This document shows, in pieces, positions 15,316 to 24,344 of a DNA stretch of 64,000 nucleotides. The notes beneath the pieces were generated by a model. It had not been told where the DNA came from. It saw only the letters and a program-made list of their open reading frames with translations, and searched no databases. Made by a program: the position numbers and the translations under genes. The stretch is from Bog-950 sp046329535 (GTDB lineage: Bacteria > Bacteroidota > Bacteroidia > Chitinophagales > LD1): assembly GCA_046329535.1 (NCBI GenBank), contig JAXLUN010000002.1:496001-560000 (forward strand), in the 5' to 3' direction. Position 1 is the stretch's first letter. Each line of letters begins with the position of its first letter.

Positions 15316-16542
15316 CTACTTAAAACCCATTGACGCTGCTGCCGCTCTTTTTGCCGGAAAATAAGAAGCCAGCAAACTTACCAAAGTGATGATCAGAAGA
15401 GTAACAATAGGGTCGACTAATTTCAATTTAACCGGGTAATAGTTAATAACAAAACTGGAATCATCACCTCCGCTCAGTTTAAGAAAGTGGAATTTCATTT
15501 GCAGCAAAACAACGAGATAACCCAGCGCCAAACCCGTTAAAGCACCAATACCCGAAGAGAGTAAACCATTGAGCAGATAAATTCTCTGTATCAGTTTTTC
15601 ATTACCGCCCATGGCTTTAATGATGGCAATGTCTTTTGATTTTTCCAACACCAACATAGATAGTGAACCAATAATATTGAACGATATAATAAGGATTATG
15701 AACCCGAGTATAGCCGTAGTTACCCAACGCTCGATCAGCATCACCCGATAGGTTTCGGCCTTTTGCTCGTAGCGGGTTCTTACCTCAAAGTGCTTTCCGA
15801 TTAGCCGCACCAAACCTTCTTTTACTTCTTGAATATCGGCTCCTTCCTGCAGTTTTATCTCATAAGCTGAAATATGATCTTCATCGCCCAACAGCTTCTT
15901 GGCAAAATCAAGTGAAACAAAAACATATTTAGAATCAAATTCCTGCTGAATCGAAAACACCCCTGCTGGAATTACAGATAAAGTATTGAAAGCATCTTCG
16001 GGTGCAAAAGCTGTTTTTACTCCTTTTCGCGGAACCGTAATGCGAAGCGGTTCCATACCCTGCTTCACATCTATATTCATCGGGTAACTGATATTTGCTC
16101 CAATTACTGCATAGTTCAGCGAAGTATCGCGCAACAGAAACTGACCATCGCGCACATATTGTCTTACAGTCGTTACATGATTGTATTGCTCATCTACTCC
16201 TTTAATAGTAGCCAGTTGAGCCTCCTCGCCATATTCCAGATAGGCATTCTCCTCCAGGGTTTGCGATATGGCGGCAATACCATTCAGCCTGAGTATTTTA
16301 TCAGATAGAAGAGAATCTTGCTGAAATGTTTTGCCCGAAACAGCCCTGACTTCCAAATCGGGATAAAAAGATCCATATAAGGACAGAACCAATCCTTCAA
16401 AGCCATTGAAAACTGAAAGCACAACAATCAGCGCAAAAGCGCCAACGCCCATGCCCAGCATACTTATGCGAGAAATTATATTGATTGCATTAGTCGACTT
16501 TTTTGAAAAAATGTACCGTAAAGCAATTTTGTAAGCGAGCAT
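15316..16542 (-). CDS. ABC transporter permease of the LolC/LolE (FtsX/MacB-fold) type
   Basis: A 408-residue permease with one N-terminal membrane helix (about 22-46), a large periplasmic domain (about 47-270), and three C-terminal helices (about 280-305, 328-352, 375-398). The opening YKIALRYIFSKKSTNAINIISRISMLGMGVG and the LEKSKDIAIIKAMGG segment are typical of lipoprotein-releasing permeases. These extract lipoproteins from the inner membrane for transfer to the outer membrane, together with a LolD-type ATPase. No such ATPase gene is adjacent, as is common in Bacteroidota. It lies 17 bp downstream of rbfA on the same strand, so the two are likely co-transcribed. Confidence 0.9.
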   Translation of the reverse strand: MLAYKIALRYIFSKKSTNAINIISRISMLGMGVGAFALIVVLSVFNGFEGLVLSLYGSFYPDLEVRAVSGKTFQQDSLLSDKILRLNGIAAISQTLEENAYLEYGEEAQLATIKGVDEQYNHVTTVRQYVRDGQFLLRDTSLNYAVIGANISYPMNIDVKQGMEPLRITVPRKGVKTAFAPEDAFNTLSVIPAGVFSIQQEFDSKYVFVSLDFAKKLLGDEDHISAYEIKLQEGADIQEVKEGLVRLIGKHFEVRTRYEQKAETYRVMLIERWVTTAILGFIILIISFNIIGSLSMLVLEKSKDIAIIKAMGGNEKLIQRIYLLNGLLSSGIGALTGLALGYLVVLLQMKFHFLKLSGGDDSSFVINYYPVKLKLVDPIVTLLIITLVSLLASYFPAKRAAAASMGFK

Positions 16543-16559
16543 GTGTGCAATTACTTTAT

Positions 16560-17009
16560 TTACTCCTTGCTGCGTTTGGCAACCGGCTTCTTTTTAGCAG
16601 CCGCTTTCTTCACTTTAGCTTCGGGCTTCACACCTTCCACTTCGGCCTTTAAGGCATCATCCTCTTCTTTTATTTTCTTAAATACTTCCTCAATGTGAAA
16701 CGCATAATCCAGCGTTTCATCTCTAAAAAATTCAATCTCCGGCATTACGCGAAGCTGAAATCTCAATTTCTCCGAGAGTTTCCGTTTCAATTCCGTTTTA
16801 CGTTCCGCAAATTTCCATATTACTTCATCTGGCTTTTCAGCATGAAAAACGCTGAGGTAAAAACGGGCGAGAGATAAATCGGAAGTAACCTTCACTTTGG
16901 TAAGAGTAACAAAGGCATTACCGTAGATAGACTTTCCTTCACGGGCTAATATTTCAGTAAATGCCTCCTGTATAACCGAGGCTATCTTCAATTGTCTGCG
17001 CGAATCCAT
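16560..17009 (-). CDS. rbfA: 30S ribosome-binding factor A
   Basis: About 149 residues from the ATG at 17007-17009 (MDSRRQLKIASVIQEAFTEIL); an in-frame upstream start at 17048 would add 13 residues that do not fit the family. The KH-like core is visible: NAFVTLTKVKVTSDLSLARFYLSVF and LSEKLRFQLRVMPEIEFFRDETLDYAFHIEEV. RbfA binds the 30S subunit during late assembly and cold adaptation. A Lys/Ala-rich tail of about 40 residues extends beyond the core, longer than in E. coli but common in this phylum. It precedes a LolC/E-type permease gene by 17 bp. Confidence 0.93.
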   Translation of the reverse strand: MDSRRQLKIASVIQEAFTEILAREGKSIYGNAFVTLTKVKVTSDLSLARFYLSVFHAEKPDEVIWKFAERKTELKRKLSEKLRFQLRVMPEIEFFRDETLDYAFHIEEVFKKIKEEDDALKAEVEGVKPEAKVKKAAAKKKPVAKRSKE

Positions 17010-17123
17010 GTATTCAATATTTCGCGTGAAAATAAGAATTAAAGGCACCGGCCATGACGAACGACTGCCGAAGAAAATAATTTAGCATTCATGCGTTTAA
17101 AGAAACTCGTCTCTTACAAATAA

Positions 17124-17131
17124 TATATTTG
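17124..17131 (+). promoter_or_regulatory. Candidate -7 box at the ABC exporter start, implying a leaderless mRNA
   Basis: TATATTTG, an exact TAnnTTTG match followed by C. The ATG at 17138 lies just 6 nt beyond it, so transcription from this box would begin at or beside the start codon. No good -33 TTG is seen at the expected distance. Confidence 0.45.
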
Positions 17132-17137
17132 CCTGCT

Positions 17138-18961
17138 ATGAAGAACCTTCTTCGCATATTAAGTTACGTCAATAAATATTCAGGGTTGGCTTTGCTCAAC
17201 CTGTTGTTTAATGTACTAACCGTTTTCTTTTCTCTGTTCTCTGTTGTCCTTATCATCCCTTTCTTACAATTACTCTTCAATAAAATTCCTAAAGTAGTTG
17301 ACCGCCCCGAGCTACACCTCAATGCCACTTCGCTTATTGAATACATGAAATACCTACTTAGTTCAGAAATTCTGCAAAGTGGACCAATGATAGCTTTAAT
17401 AAAGTTTTGCATAGCCATAGCAATCATATTTTTCTTCAAAAATCTGTTTCGCTTTTTGGCCGTGTATTTTCTGGCTCCTATTCGCAGCGGTGCGGTACGC
17501 GATATCCGTAACGAACTGTATGCTAAAATTCTCTCCTTGCCTTTATCTTACTACTCTAAGGAAAGAAAAGGAGATATTATATCGCGATTAACCGATGATG
17601 TAAAAGAAGTAGAAATAAGCATCATCAGTTTTATTGAGGTAACGGTTCGTGAGCCACTGAATATTATCATTTATCTGGCAGCCTTATTAATGCTAAGCCC
17701 CCAGCTTACGGCTTTCGTATTCATTATGTTGCTGATTACCGGGGTTATTATTGGGCGGGTAGGTAAGAGTTTAAAGAAGCAATCAATAGAAGCACAGTCT
17801 GTGAACGGACGCCTGCTGTCCATTGCCGATGAGACCCTGAGTGGCTTGAGAATTATTCACGCGTTTAATGCCGAAAAGTTTATGCGTGAACAGTTTGACA
17901 AAGTGAATAATGAGTTTTTCTCCTTGAGTAAACGTATAAATGCCCGCAGAGAGTTATCTTCTCCTCTCACAGAGTTTTTGGCTATTTGTGTGGTGTGTTC
18001 CGTTCTGTATTTTGGTGGAACTCTGGTGATGTTTCATAAAAATTTGGAGGCCGAAACCTTTATTGGGTTTATGGTGTTGTTTGCCCAACTTATTCCTCCG
18101 GCTAAAAATTTTTCGAGTGCTTCTTACAACATCCGTAAAGGACTGGCTTCAGCACATCGCATTTTTGAGGTGCTGGATGCCGATGTAAGCATTGCTGAAA
18201 AAACGGAACCTCTTCGAATAACCGAGTTTAAAGGTGAGATTGAGTACAAAAATGTCGGCTTTGCCTATAACAACTACGATAACAAAAAAATTCTCGAATC
18301 CATTAACCTAAAAATAGGCAAAGGCAAGATGATTGCTTTAGTTGGACAATCAGGCGCTGGTAAAACTACTATTGTTGACCTTTTGCCCCGCTTTTATGAT
18401 GTAAGTGAAGGTGAAATTCTGATTGACGGAAAAGATGTTCGAGATTATAGATTAAACGATCTGCGAGGTTTGTTCGGCATAGTGTCGCAAGAGTCAATTC
18501 TGTTCAACGAATCAGTCTTCAACAATATAGCCTTTGGTATTGAAAACGCCACCATGGAAAAAGTGATGGAGGCGGCTAAAATTGCCAACGCCCACGAGTT
18601 TATATTTAAACTGGAAAATGGCTACAACACTTTGATTGGTGACCGGGGAGGAAAATTAAGCGGTGGAGAGCGGCAAAGACTAACCATTGCCCGAGCAGTA
18701 CTCAAAAATCCGCCTATACTTATATTAGATGAGGCAACCTCCTCTCTGGACTCTAACTCTGAAAAACTAGTTCAGGATGCGCTCACAAAACTAATGAAAG
18801 GCAGAACCACCATAGTGATTGCACACAGATTGAGTACCATTCAATTTGCCGATGAAATTATAGTAATGCAGGAGGGAAAAGTATCTGAACGCGGCAATCA
18901 TATCGGGCTTATGGCTAAAAACGGCATATATAAAAAGCTAGTCGAGTTACAGGCTTTTTGA
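17138..18961 (+). CDS. ABC exporter, fused permease and ATPase (MsbA/lipid flippase-like)
   Basis: 607 residues from ATG 17138 (a TTG nine bases upstream lies inside the promoter box and is rejected). Six membrane helices occupy roughly residues 15-320, including VRDIRNELYAKILSLPLSYYSKERKGDI, the coupling-helix region. The ATPase domain has Walker A GQSGAGKTT (403-411), the signature LSGGE (507-511), Walker B LILDEA (528-533) and a switch histidine in VIAHRLST. Domain order and length match homodimeric half-transporters such as MsbA, which flips lipid A precursors; in Bacteroidota these are also annotated as multidrug or lipid exporters. No partner gene is adjacent. Substrate is inferred only from family resemblance. 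Confidence 0.92.
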   Translation: MKNLLRILSYVNKYSGLALLNLLFNVLTVFFSLFSVVLIIPFLQLLFNKIPKVVDRPELHLNATSLIEYMKYLLSSEILQSGPMIALIKFCIAIAIIFFFKNLFRFLAVYFLAPIRSGAVRDIRNELYAKILSLPLSYYSKERKGDIISRLTDDVKEVEISIISFIEVTVREPLNIIIYLAALLMLSPQLTAFVFIMLLITGVIIGRVGKSLKKQSIEAQSVNGRLLSIADETLSGLRIIHAFNAEKFMREQFDKVNNEFFSLSKRINARRELSSPLTEFLAICVVCSVLYFGGTLVMFHKNLEAETFIGFMVLFAQLIPPAKNFSSASYNIRKGLASAHRIFEVLDADVSIAEKTEPLRITEFKGEIEYKNVGFAYNNYDNKKILESINLKIGKGKMIALVGQSGAGKTTIVDLLPRFYDVSEGEILIDGKDVRDYRLNDLRGLFGIVSQESILFNESVFNNIAFGIENATMEKVMEAAKIANAHEFIFKLENGYNTLIGDRGGKLSGGERQRLTIARAVLKNPPILILDEATSSLDSNSEKLVQDALTKLMKGRTTIVIAHRLSTIQFADEIIVMQEGKVSERGNHIGLMAKNGIYKKLVELQAF

Positions 18962-19089
18962 ACCTTTCTATCAGGCATTATTATCTTTTTTGAGCCCTCA
19001 TCCTCACCGGCTGATAGCGCACTGACTTATTTCCCTTTTTTTAACAGATTCTTTACAATGTTTTCCACAATTAATCGTTTGGTCTTTCA

Positions 19090-19097
19090 TATATTTG
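19090..19097 (+). promoter_or_regulatory. Candidate -7 box for the gene at 19219
   Basis: TATATTTG followed by C. Transcription would start near 19104 and give a leader of about 115 nt, unusually long compared with other genes here. The rest of the 257-bp gap from 18962 holds only weak inverted repeats (CTATCAG at 18967 and CTGATAG at 19010 region). Confidence 0.45.
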
Positions 19098-19099
19098 CT

Positions 19100-19213
19100 G
19101 CGAATATTCGCTGAAACAGGATTTTCGCGAATACTTAACACTCGGCAAATATTTTACTAATGATTTTACTATTTCATTTTCAGTATTTTATAACAATTCA
19201 AATAAAAGGAGGT
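19100..19213 (+). promoter_or_regulatory. Palindrome-bearing leader ending in a strong Shine-Dalgarno sequence
   Basis: The leader contains a perfect 12-bp palindrome GCGAATATTCGC (19100-19111) and, 12 bp further, the perfect palindrome TTCGCGAA (19124-19131). At 19205-19213 lies AAAGGAGGT, nine bases complementary to the 16S rRNA 3' tail, with a 5-nt spacer to the ATG at 19219. No other gene in the window has a comparable ribosome-binding site, which matches the known weak use of Shine-Dalgarno pairing in Bacteroidota. Confidence 0.7.
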
Positions 19214-19218
19214 CGGTC

Positions 19219-19719
19219 ATGAAAACAAAAACCATTCTAGCCCTGTTCAAAGGCTTCCTGTTGGCCTTTGTGTGTGGAAATCTTTCTGCTCAAAACACAT
19301 CAACAACAGGCAAAACCAATTCAACCGCTGGTACACAGGCGGTCACTAACCATGCTATCACCAATCCCGATGTGCTTGTAGTCACGGGAAAAATGATAGA
19401 CGCATCTACCCAAAAACCGATTTCCAACGCAAAAATTAACTTCGATAAATTTGGAGAGGAGTTGTTACAAGCCTCTATTGATGATAAAGGCAATTACGCT
19501 ATTGCACTCAATAAAAAAGAACTAGGCGAACCTATCCGCGTCATGTTTAAGGTGGCTGGATATAAACGTTTTGTTATTAAAAGCGTTGATAAGAATCAAA
19601 CTTATCTGGACGCAGATATCTTTCTGCAACCAATGGAAAGTGATGAAAAGAGCAACGCTAATATTAAGTATATCATGAGTGACGATCCATTCAACACCAT
19701 GGTGATTAAAATGCAATAG
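19219..19719 (+). CDS. Exported protein with a carboxypeptidase-regulatory-like domain
   Basis: A 166-residue protein with a signal peptide (MKTKTILALFKGFLLAFVCGNLSAQ). After a Thr/Asn-rich linker (26-50) a small beta-sandwich of about 85 residues follows: VTGKMIDASTQKPISNAKINF, LLQASIDDKGNYAI and IRVMFKVAGYKRFVI. That pattern fits the carboxypeptidase D regulatory-like (or CNA-B-like) fold often found at the start of Bacteroidota outer-membrane proteins, here standing alone. The C-terminal 40 residues are polar. Translation is probably driven by the unusually strong Shine-Dalgarno just upstream. A terminator at 19741-19774 follows, so the gene is monocistronic. Function unknown. Confidence 0.82.
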   Translation: MKTKTILALFKGFLLAFVCGNLSAQNTSTTGKTNSTAGTQAVTNHAITNPDVLVVTGKMIDASTQKPISNAKINFDKFGEELLQASIDDKGNYAIALNKKELGEPIRVMFKVAGYKRFVIKSVDKNQTYLDADIFLQPMESDEKSNANIKYIMSDDPFNTMVIKMQ

Positions 19720-19740
19720 ATGGCTATTGAACAAGACTTG

Positions 19741-19774
19741 AAATCCGCTCCTGACAACAGAAGCGGATTTTTTT
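19741..19774 (+). terminator. Intrinsic terminator
   Basis: Stem AAATCCGCT (19741-19749) with AGCGGATTT (19762-19770), 12-nt loop, then a T-run to 19774. It ends transcription of the gene at 19219 before the epimerase gene. Confidence 0.88.
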
Positions 19775-19790
19775 ATGTTCATTTATTGCC

Positions 19791-20969
19791 ATGAACTTTT
19801 TCGAAAACAAAAAGATTTTAGTTACCGGAGGTACCGGACATTTGGGCAGCGCTTTAATTCACTATTTGGTAAGAGATAAAAATGTATCTCCAGCGAACAT
19901 CCGTGTCTTCTATTTGAACAACTCTCCGGCAAATTCATTACAGGATATTCAGGGGCTTGAAATGATAGAGGGGAATATTTTGAATGAAATTGAAATTGAA
20001 AACGCGTGCCAAGGAGTTCAGTTGATTTTTCACCTGATTGGTTCCACAACTTTTGATTCACGTCAAAAGAGACAACAATGGCTGGTTAATGTTGAGGGGA
20101 CCCGAAATATTCTGGAAGTCGCCCGAAAGTCTGTTTCTTCTACCAAGCTGTGCTACATCAGTACCGTGAATGTATTAAGTTCTCCTGTACCAGAAGGAAG
20201 TATGGGAAACATAGACAATTGTAACCCCTATGCAAACCATTCCCTGCTACATTCATTTAAAACCAAAACAGATACACTTAGATTTATTCAAGAGGTTTAT
20301 GAAAATAAAAATGCCGACTGGGAAAAGAGAATCGGAGTAGGTTATTTCGACTCAAAACTGGCCGCCCAAGAGCTGGTCAATGAATATACAAACAGATACA
20401 ATCTGAATGTCGTATCAATTATGCCTGGTACAATGTTTGGTCCCTACGATTACCTAATAGGTAATGGTATGTATATTCTTTCTATGTTCCAGAACAAAAT
20501 GCCTGCTGTTTTAAATGGTGGACTTCCCTTAACACATGTAATGGACGTAGCTGAAGGCGTTACACTAGCTATAGAAAAAGCATCGCCCGGTACTCATTAT
20601 ATTATTACTGGCAAGGAGGAAGATAATCGTACCATAAAAAATATGGCTGAAATAATTGTAGAGGTGCTGCAGCAAAAATTTCCCGATAAAAAATTCAGAT
20701 TGCCTTCCCTCATAATTCCTAAGCCAATAGCTTACTTGGGTGCATTTATAGGTGAGTGGTATGCTAAGCTGCTTAATAAACCTATGTTACTAAGCAAAGA
20801 AGCTATCAGAGCTGGATCTAATAAATCTTTCTACAGCTGTAATAAAGCACATCTAGACTTGGGATACATACCCAAGAGAACTTTCAGACAAGCAGTAGGG
20901 GAGATGGTTGATTACTACCAACAACAGAATTTATTGAACAACACTAGTCGATTTATCGACAAGCTATAG
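19791..20969 (+). CDS. NAD(P)-dependent epimerase/dehydratase (extended SDR family)
   Basis: 392 residues. The Rossmann nucleotide-binding motif GGTGHLG lies at 13-19 and the catalytic pair as YFDSK near residue 185. The middle carries LIFHLIGSTTFD and LCYISTVNVLSSP, and the domain end is VSIMPGTMFGPYDY. This arrangement resembles 3-beta-hydroxysteroid dehydrogenase/isomerase-like and dihydroflavonol-reductase-like extended SDRs. The C-terminal part (about 290-392) is helical and partly hydrophobic. The substrate could be a nucleotide sugar, lipid or sterol-like molecule; nothing in the context decides. It stands alone between two terminators. Codon usage seems in line with neighbours. Confidence 0.88.
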   Translation: MNFFENKKILVTGGTGHLGSALIHYLVRDKNVSPANIRVFYLNNSPANSLQDIQGLEMIEGNILNEIEIENACQGVQLIFHLIGSTTFDSRQKRQQWLVNVEGTRNILEVARKSVSSTKLCYISTVNVLSSPVPEGSMGNIDNCNPYANHSLLHSFKTKTDTLRFIQEVYENKNADWEKRIGVGYFDSKLAAQELVNEYTNRYNLNVVSIMPGTMFGPYDYLIGNGMYILSMFQNKMPAVLNGGLPLTHVMDVAEGVTLAIEKASPGTHYIITGKEEDNRTIKNMAEIIVEVLQQKFPDKKFRLPSLIIPKPIAYLGAFIGEWYAKLLNKPMLLSKEAIRAGSNKSFYSCNKAHLDLGYIPKRTFRQAVGEMVDYYQQQNLLNNTSRFIDKL

Positions 20970-20974
20970 ATAAC

Positions 20975-20999
20975 AATAACCCGAGCAGGTGCGGGTATT
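20975..20999 (+). terminator. Weak terminator-like hairpin
   Basis: AATAACCCG (20975-20983) can pair, with one bulge, with CGGGTATT (20992-20999) and is followed by CTTATTT. It lies between the convergent epimerase and cytochrome c peroxidase genes. Confidence 0.5.
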
Positions 21000-21000
21000 C

Positions 21001-22077
21001 TTATTTACTTATTGCCAACTCTGCCGGTATCTCTTTGACATCTTCCGGCACATCTGCTGTCAATGTTCCCAGAAAAGCTACAATAGCTGAAACCTGTGCG
21101 CCTGTTAAATCTTTATTTAACTGTGCCTTACCCATTATTTTTATCGATTCAGCTAAAGAACTTATGCTTCCATCATGAAAGTATGGCTGTGTTTTCTCGC
21201 AGTTTCTTAAGGAAGGTACTTTGAAAAAATCCTTGTCTGCCTCCTGTTTACTTTCTTTTTTCTTGCCTTCGTCATTCACCTTGCTTTTTGTAAAGGTTCT
21301 ATAATCGGCATACACACCAAATTTTTGAAACATAGCGCCACCCACACCAGCACCAGCATGGCACGTAGTACAACCAACATCCATAAATGTTTTAAGACCC
21401 GCTTTTTCATCACTGGTTAAAGCTTTGTTATCTCCACCCAGATACTTATCAAACTTTGATGGTGTTAGCAGCGTTCTTTCAAATGCACCAATAGATTTTT
21501 GAAGGTTATCGTAAGTGATTGCTTCTTTATCTGTTGGATAAGCTTCTTTAAACAAATCCTGATACTGTTTAATTCCCCTGAGTTTTGTTACCAAAAATTC
21601 TTTGCTCGGAATGGCCATTTCCACAGGATTTAAAACAGGCATACCCGCTTGCTGTTCCACATCTTTAGCACGACCATCCCAAAACTGTGCGGTATGGATA
21701 GCGGCATTTAAAACAGTAGGCGAGTTTCTGTCTCCAAATTTACCGGCATCTCCTTTTGACGTTGGCAAATTATCTACTCCGAAAGTGGAAAGATTATGAC
21801 AGGAGTTACAACTATTGTTGCCGGTCTTGCTTAATCGGGTATCGTAATAGAGTAATTTACCCAGCCTTACTTTAGCCTCGGTAATCGGGTTGTCCGGATT
21901 TTCGGCTTTCGCAGGCAAAGGCTGAAAAATATCTTTGGCTTTGCTCATCAACTCCTCATCGGCCGGGGTTATTACGGAACTTTGTACGGTTGAACTGTCG
22001 CTGCCCGCTTCGGAAGCCGGATTGTTACAGGCATTAAAAACTAAAAAAAAAATAAATACGTAAGCAAATTTTTTCAT
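21001..22077 (-). CDS. Di-heme cytochrome c peroxidase lipoprotein
   Basis: A 358-residue protein with a lipoprotein signal (MKKFAYVFIFFLVFNAC, Cys17), so probably anchored on the periplasmic side of a membrane. Two c-type heme sites are visible: CNSCH (90-94) and CTTCH (236-240). Other family features are LGKLLYYDTRLSKTG before the first heme, NSPTVLNAAIHTAQFWDGRA after it and TQPYFHDGSISSLAESI near residue 300. The family reduces hydrogen peroxide with electrons from periplasmic donors, although MauG-like members modify proteins instead. It has no operon partner; the divergent helicase gene starts 123 bp away, and no promoter box was found between them. Confidence 0.95.
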   Translation of the reverse strand: MKKFAYVFIFFLVFNACNNPASEAGSDSSTVQSSVITPADEELMSKAKDIFQPLPAKAENPDNPITEAKVRLGKLLYYDTRLSKTGNNSCNSCHNLSTFGVDNLPTSKGDAGKFGDRNSPTVLNAAIHTAQFWDGRAKDVEQQAGMPVLNPVEMAIPSKEFLVTKLRGIKQYQDLFKEAYPTDKEAITYDNLQKSIGAFERTLLTPSKFDKYLGGDNKALTSDEKAGLKTFMDVGCTTCHAGAGVGGAMFQKFGVYADYRTFTKSKVNDEGKKKESKQEADKDFFKVPSLRNCEKTQPYFHDGSISSLAESIKIMGKAQLNKDLTGAQVSAIVAFLGTLTADVPEDVKEIPAELAISK

Positions 22078-22199
22078 GACTCTATCGTGTTTTTATATAG
22101 CGAAATTAAGTTGGTTTAAGTTATTATTTCGATGATTTTCGTCTCCTAACAAAAAGAAAACGCATTTGTTCGGCTAACTGTTTCTATTAAGTTTACTCC

Positions 22200-24317
22200 G
22201 TGACTCCTCAGGAAATAAAAGAACTCTGCATATCCAGCTCCAAAGCATATTACGACTATCTGAACAAAACAGGTAAAGGCCTAAACGAAGTAGAAGTTTG
22301 GGCTATTACCGTAGAAGACCATGCACAAAGGCTAATCAGTTTGCGTCTTTCAAAAAAAATTTTTGACACCGAAAGTATCCTGTTTCGTTTTTTGAATGAC
22401 AGCAAGGAATACCGCACCGACAAAATTGAAGTGATAGAGTATGATACCGAGAAAAATATACTTTATGTAGAACCCGAAGCAGGTTTGTTTGAATATTTTT
22501 CTAAACAGCACTCCTCTAATCTTCGGGTTATTGCCGACATGAAATTTCTGGTAGAGCGCGTAAAAAACTGGTTTGAACAACGCGGAGATAATCTACAGCT
22601 GCCCGTTACAACTTCAACACTCGATAAAAAATTAGTTACGCTTGATTCGTTCGGCAGCCTGCAACCAAGTGCCGATCAGTTAGCGGCTATTCGCGCTATA
22701 CTCACTAAGCCGTTCAGTTATATCTGGGGGGCTCCTGGCACTGGCAAAACACAATTAGTGCTGGCCAATGTGGTCATTCAATATGTGAAGCAGAATAAGC
22801 GTTGCCTGATTCTGGCACCCACTAACACCGCGTTGGAGCAGGTGCTGAAGGGTGTTTTGCAAATGAGTGACGCAGCCAGCATTCCGCACGAAAAGTTTTT
22901 GCGATTAGGCCATACATCCAAATGGTTTGCGCAGCATTATCCCGAAGTATGCGAAAGCATGGGCATGATGTCGCAACGCATGCAAATGGATAAGCAGATA
23001 CGCGTGGTGAAGAGTGTTATGCGTAAGGAGAAAAGTATTAGCGATGATACTTTACCGCAACTAGAATCGGCTTTTGAAAAATTGAAGCAGCTGAAAGATC
23101 TGATAGCCGTAGCAACCGAAAAAAACACCAGCAAAAAACTGGCTAGCAAGCTGCTGAAAGAAGTAAAGGCCGACATGAGTGCCCATCCGCTTACGCAAAC
23201 GTTAACTGAAAATTTAGCTCCTGAAAGTTTCGAAAGTATTCTTTCTTCCATCGACAAAATAATAGTTCAGCAAAAGCGCGATGAAGCTATTTTACAAGCA
23301 AAGGCGGTAGAAATTGCTGCTACCCCCGAAGCCGAATTGAAAGCCATGTTGCGCGAACTGGAAGACGTGCGCGACAAAATGAAGGGAAGTAACGAACAGG
23401 CGCGCAAAGCCAATGTTGTGGCCGCTACTATTGATTGTTACATCAACCGATTTATGAGTGATGAGGAAGACCTGAAAGTAGATCATGTGTTTTTAGATGA
23501 AGCCGGTTACGCCTGCTGCATCAAAGCACTGGTGCTAATGAAACAAAACGTACCTGTTACTTTTTTGGGTGACCACTTACAGCTGCCGCCCGTTTGTGAA
23601 ATGAACGATGTGGAGTTTCAAACCGAAGAGCAGCGCAATGTTTTTATCTGGAGTAAAAGCGCAATTCATGTGGCTAAACTTTTTGAACAGTCGAAAGAGG
23701 AGGCGTTTAATACCTACATGAACAATGAAGAAACGCTGAGCAGAGTTATGACCCGTGCTGACCTACGATACACACACCGCTTTGGCGATAATCTTGCTAA
23801 TGTGCTGAACGATTATGTTTACCGAAACGGCTTTGCATCGGAAAGTGGCAAAGGAGAAACCGATATTTATTTTGTAAATGTTCTCACCCCTGTTCCACAA
23901 CCTAAAAATGACAACAATAAACCTACCCGCGAAAGCGAAGCAGAGGCACTGGCCATTAAACACTTTATTCAAACAAATGGCATTAGTGATTATGTTATTC
24001 TCACACCATATATTAACCAAGTAAAACTGCTGGGCAAACAATTACCCCGTGAGCGTAACGAGGGTCGCATTCTCACTGTGCATGGAGCACAAGGCAAGGA
24101 ATGGGAAAATGTACTTGTCAGCATTGTAGATACCGACCGTAAGTGGTTTACCGATTCTCAACACGCCAAAAGCCGCGGATTGTTTTTGCTGAACACGGCT
24201 GTAAGCCGAGCCAAAAGACGACTGATTATTTTTGGCAATGCCGATTACTGGCGCAAGCAAAACGGACAGTTGATTAAGGGTTTGTTAGATGTGGCCGAAG
24301 TATGGCCGATGATTTAA
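22200..24317 (+). CDS. Superfamily 1 DNA/RNA helicase of the DNA2/NAM7 (Upf1-like) type
   Basis: 705 residues from a GTG start at 22200. Residues 1-150 form an N-terminal region without a recognised domain. Walker A is GAPGTGKT (177-184), motif II is the DEAG of VFLDEAGYACC, motif III is GDHLQLPP, and the C-terminal core ends with VHGAQGKEWENVLVS and NTAVSRAKRRLIIFGN. Between Walker A and motif II lies a helical insertion of about 190 residues rich in Lys/Glu, probably a coiled coil (1B/stalk-like). This is the organisation of Upf1/DNA2-type helicases; Bacteroidota versions are uncharacterised. RecG begins 27 bp downstream on the same strand, suggesting co-transcription and a role in DNA repair or replication restart. 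Confidence 0.9.
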   Translation: MTPQEIKELCISSSKAYYDYLNKTGKGLNEVEVWAITVEDHAQRLISLRLSKKIFDTESILFRFLNDSKEYRTDKIEVIEYDTEKNILYVEPEAGLFEYFSKQHSSNLRVIADMKFLVERVKNWFEQRGDNLQLPVTTSTLDKKLVTLDSFGSLQPSADQLAAIRAILTKPFSYIWGAPGTGKTQLVLANVVIQYVKQNKRCLILAPTNTALEQVLKGVLQMSDAASIPHEKFLRLGHTSKWFAQHYPEVCESMGMMSQRMQMDKQIRVVKSVMRKEKSISDDTLPQLESAFEKLKQLKDLIAVATEKNTSKKLASKLLKEVKADMSAHPLTQTLTENLAPESFESILSSIDKIIVQQKRDEAILQAKAVEIAATPEAELKAMLRELEDVRDKMKGSNEQARKANVVAATIDCYINRFMSDEEDLKVDHVFLDEAGYACCIKALVLMKQNVPVTFLGDHLQLPPVCEMNDVEFQTEEQRNVFIWSKSAIHVAKLFEQSKEEAFNTYMNNEETLSRVMTRADLRYTHRFGDNLANVLNDYVYRNGFASESGKGETDIYFVNVLTPVPQPKNDNNKPTRESEAEALAIKHFIQTNGISDYVILTPYINQVKLLGKQLPRERNEGRILTVHGAQGKEWENVLVSIVDTDRKWFTDSQHAKSRGLFLLNTAVSRAKRRLIIFGNADYWRKQNGQLIKGLLDVAEVWPMI

Positions 24318-24344
24318 TTCTAAATTCGCAATAGAATTGTTTCT

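Noticed and set aside
14255..15323. Long plus-strand frames antisense to the pyrophosphatase gene
   Set aside because: They lie wholly inside hppA, whose protein is highly conserved; their products resemble nothing.
17129..17137. TTG start of the ABC exporter
   Set aside because: The TTG lies within the TATATTTG promoter box; the ATG at 17138 is the better start.
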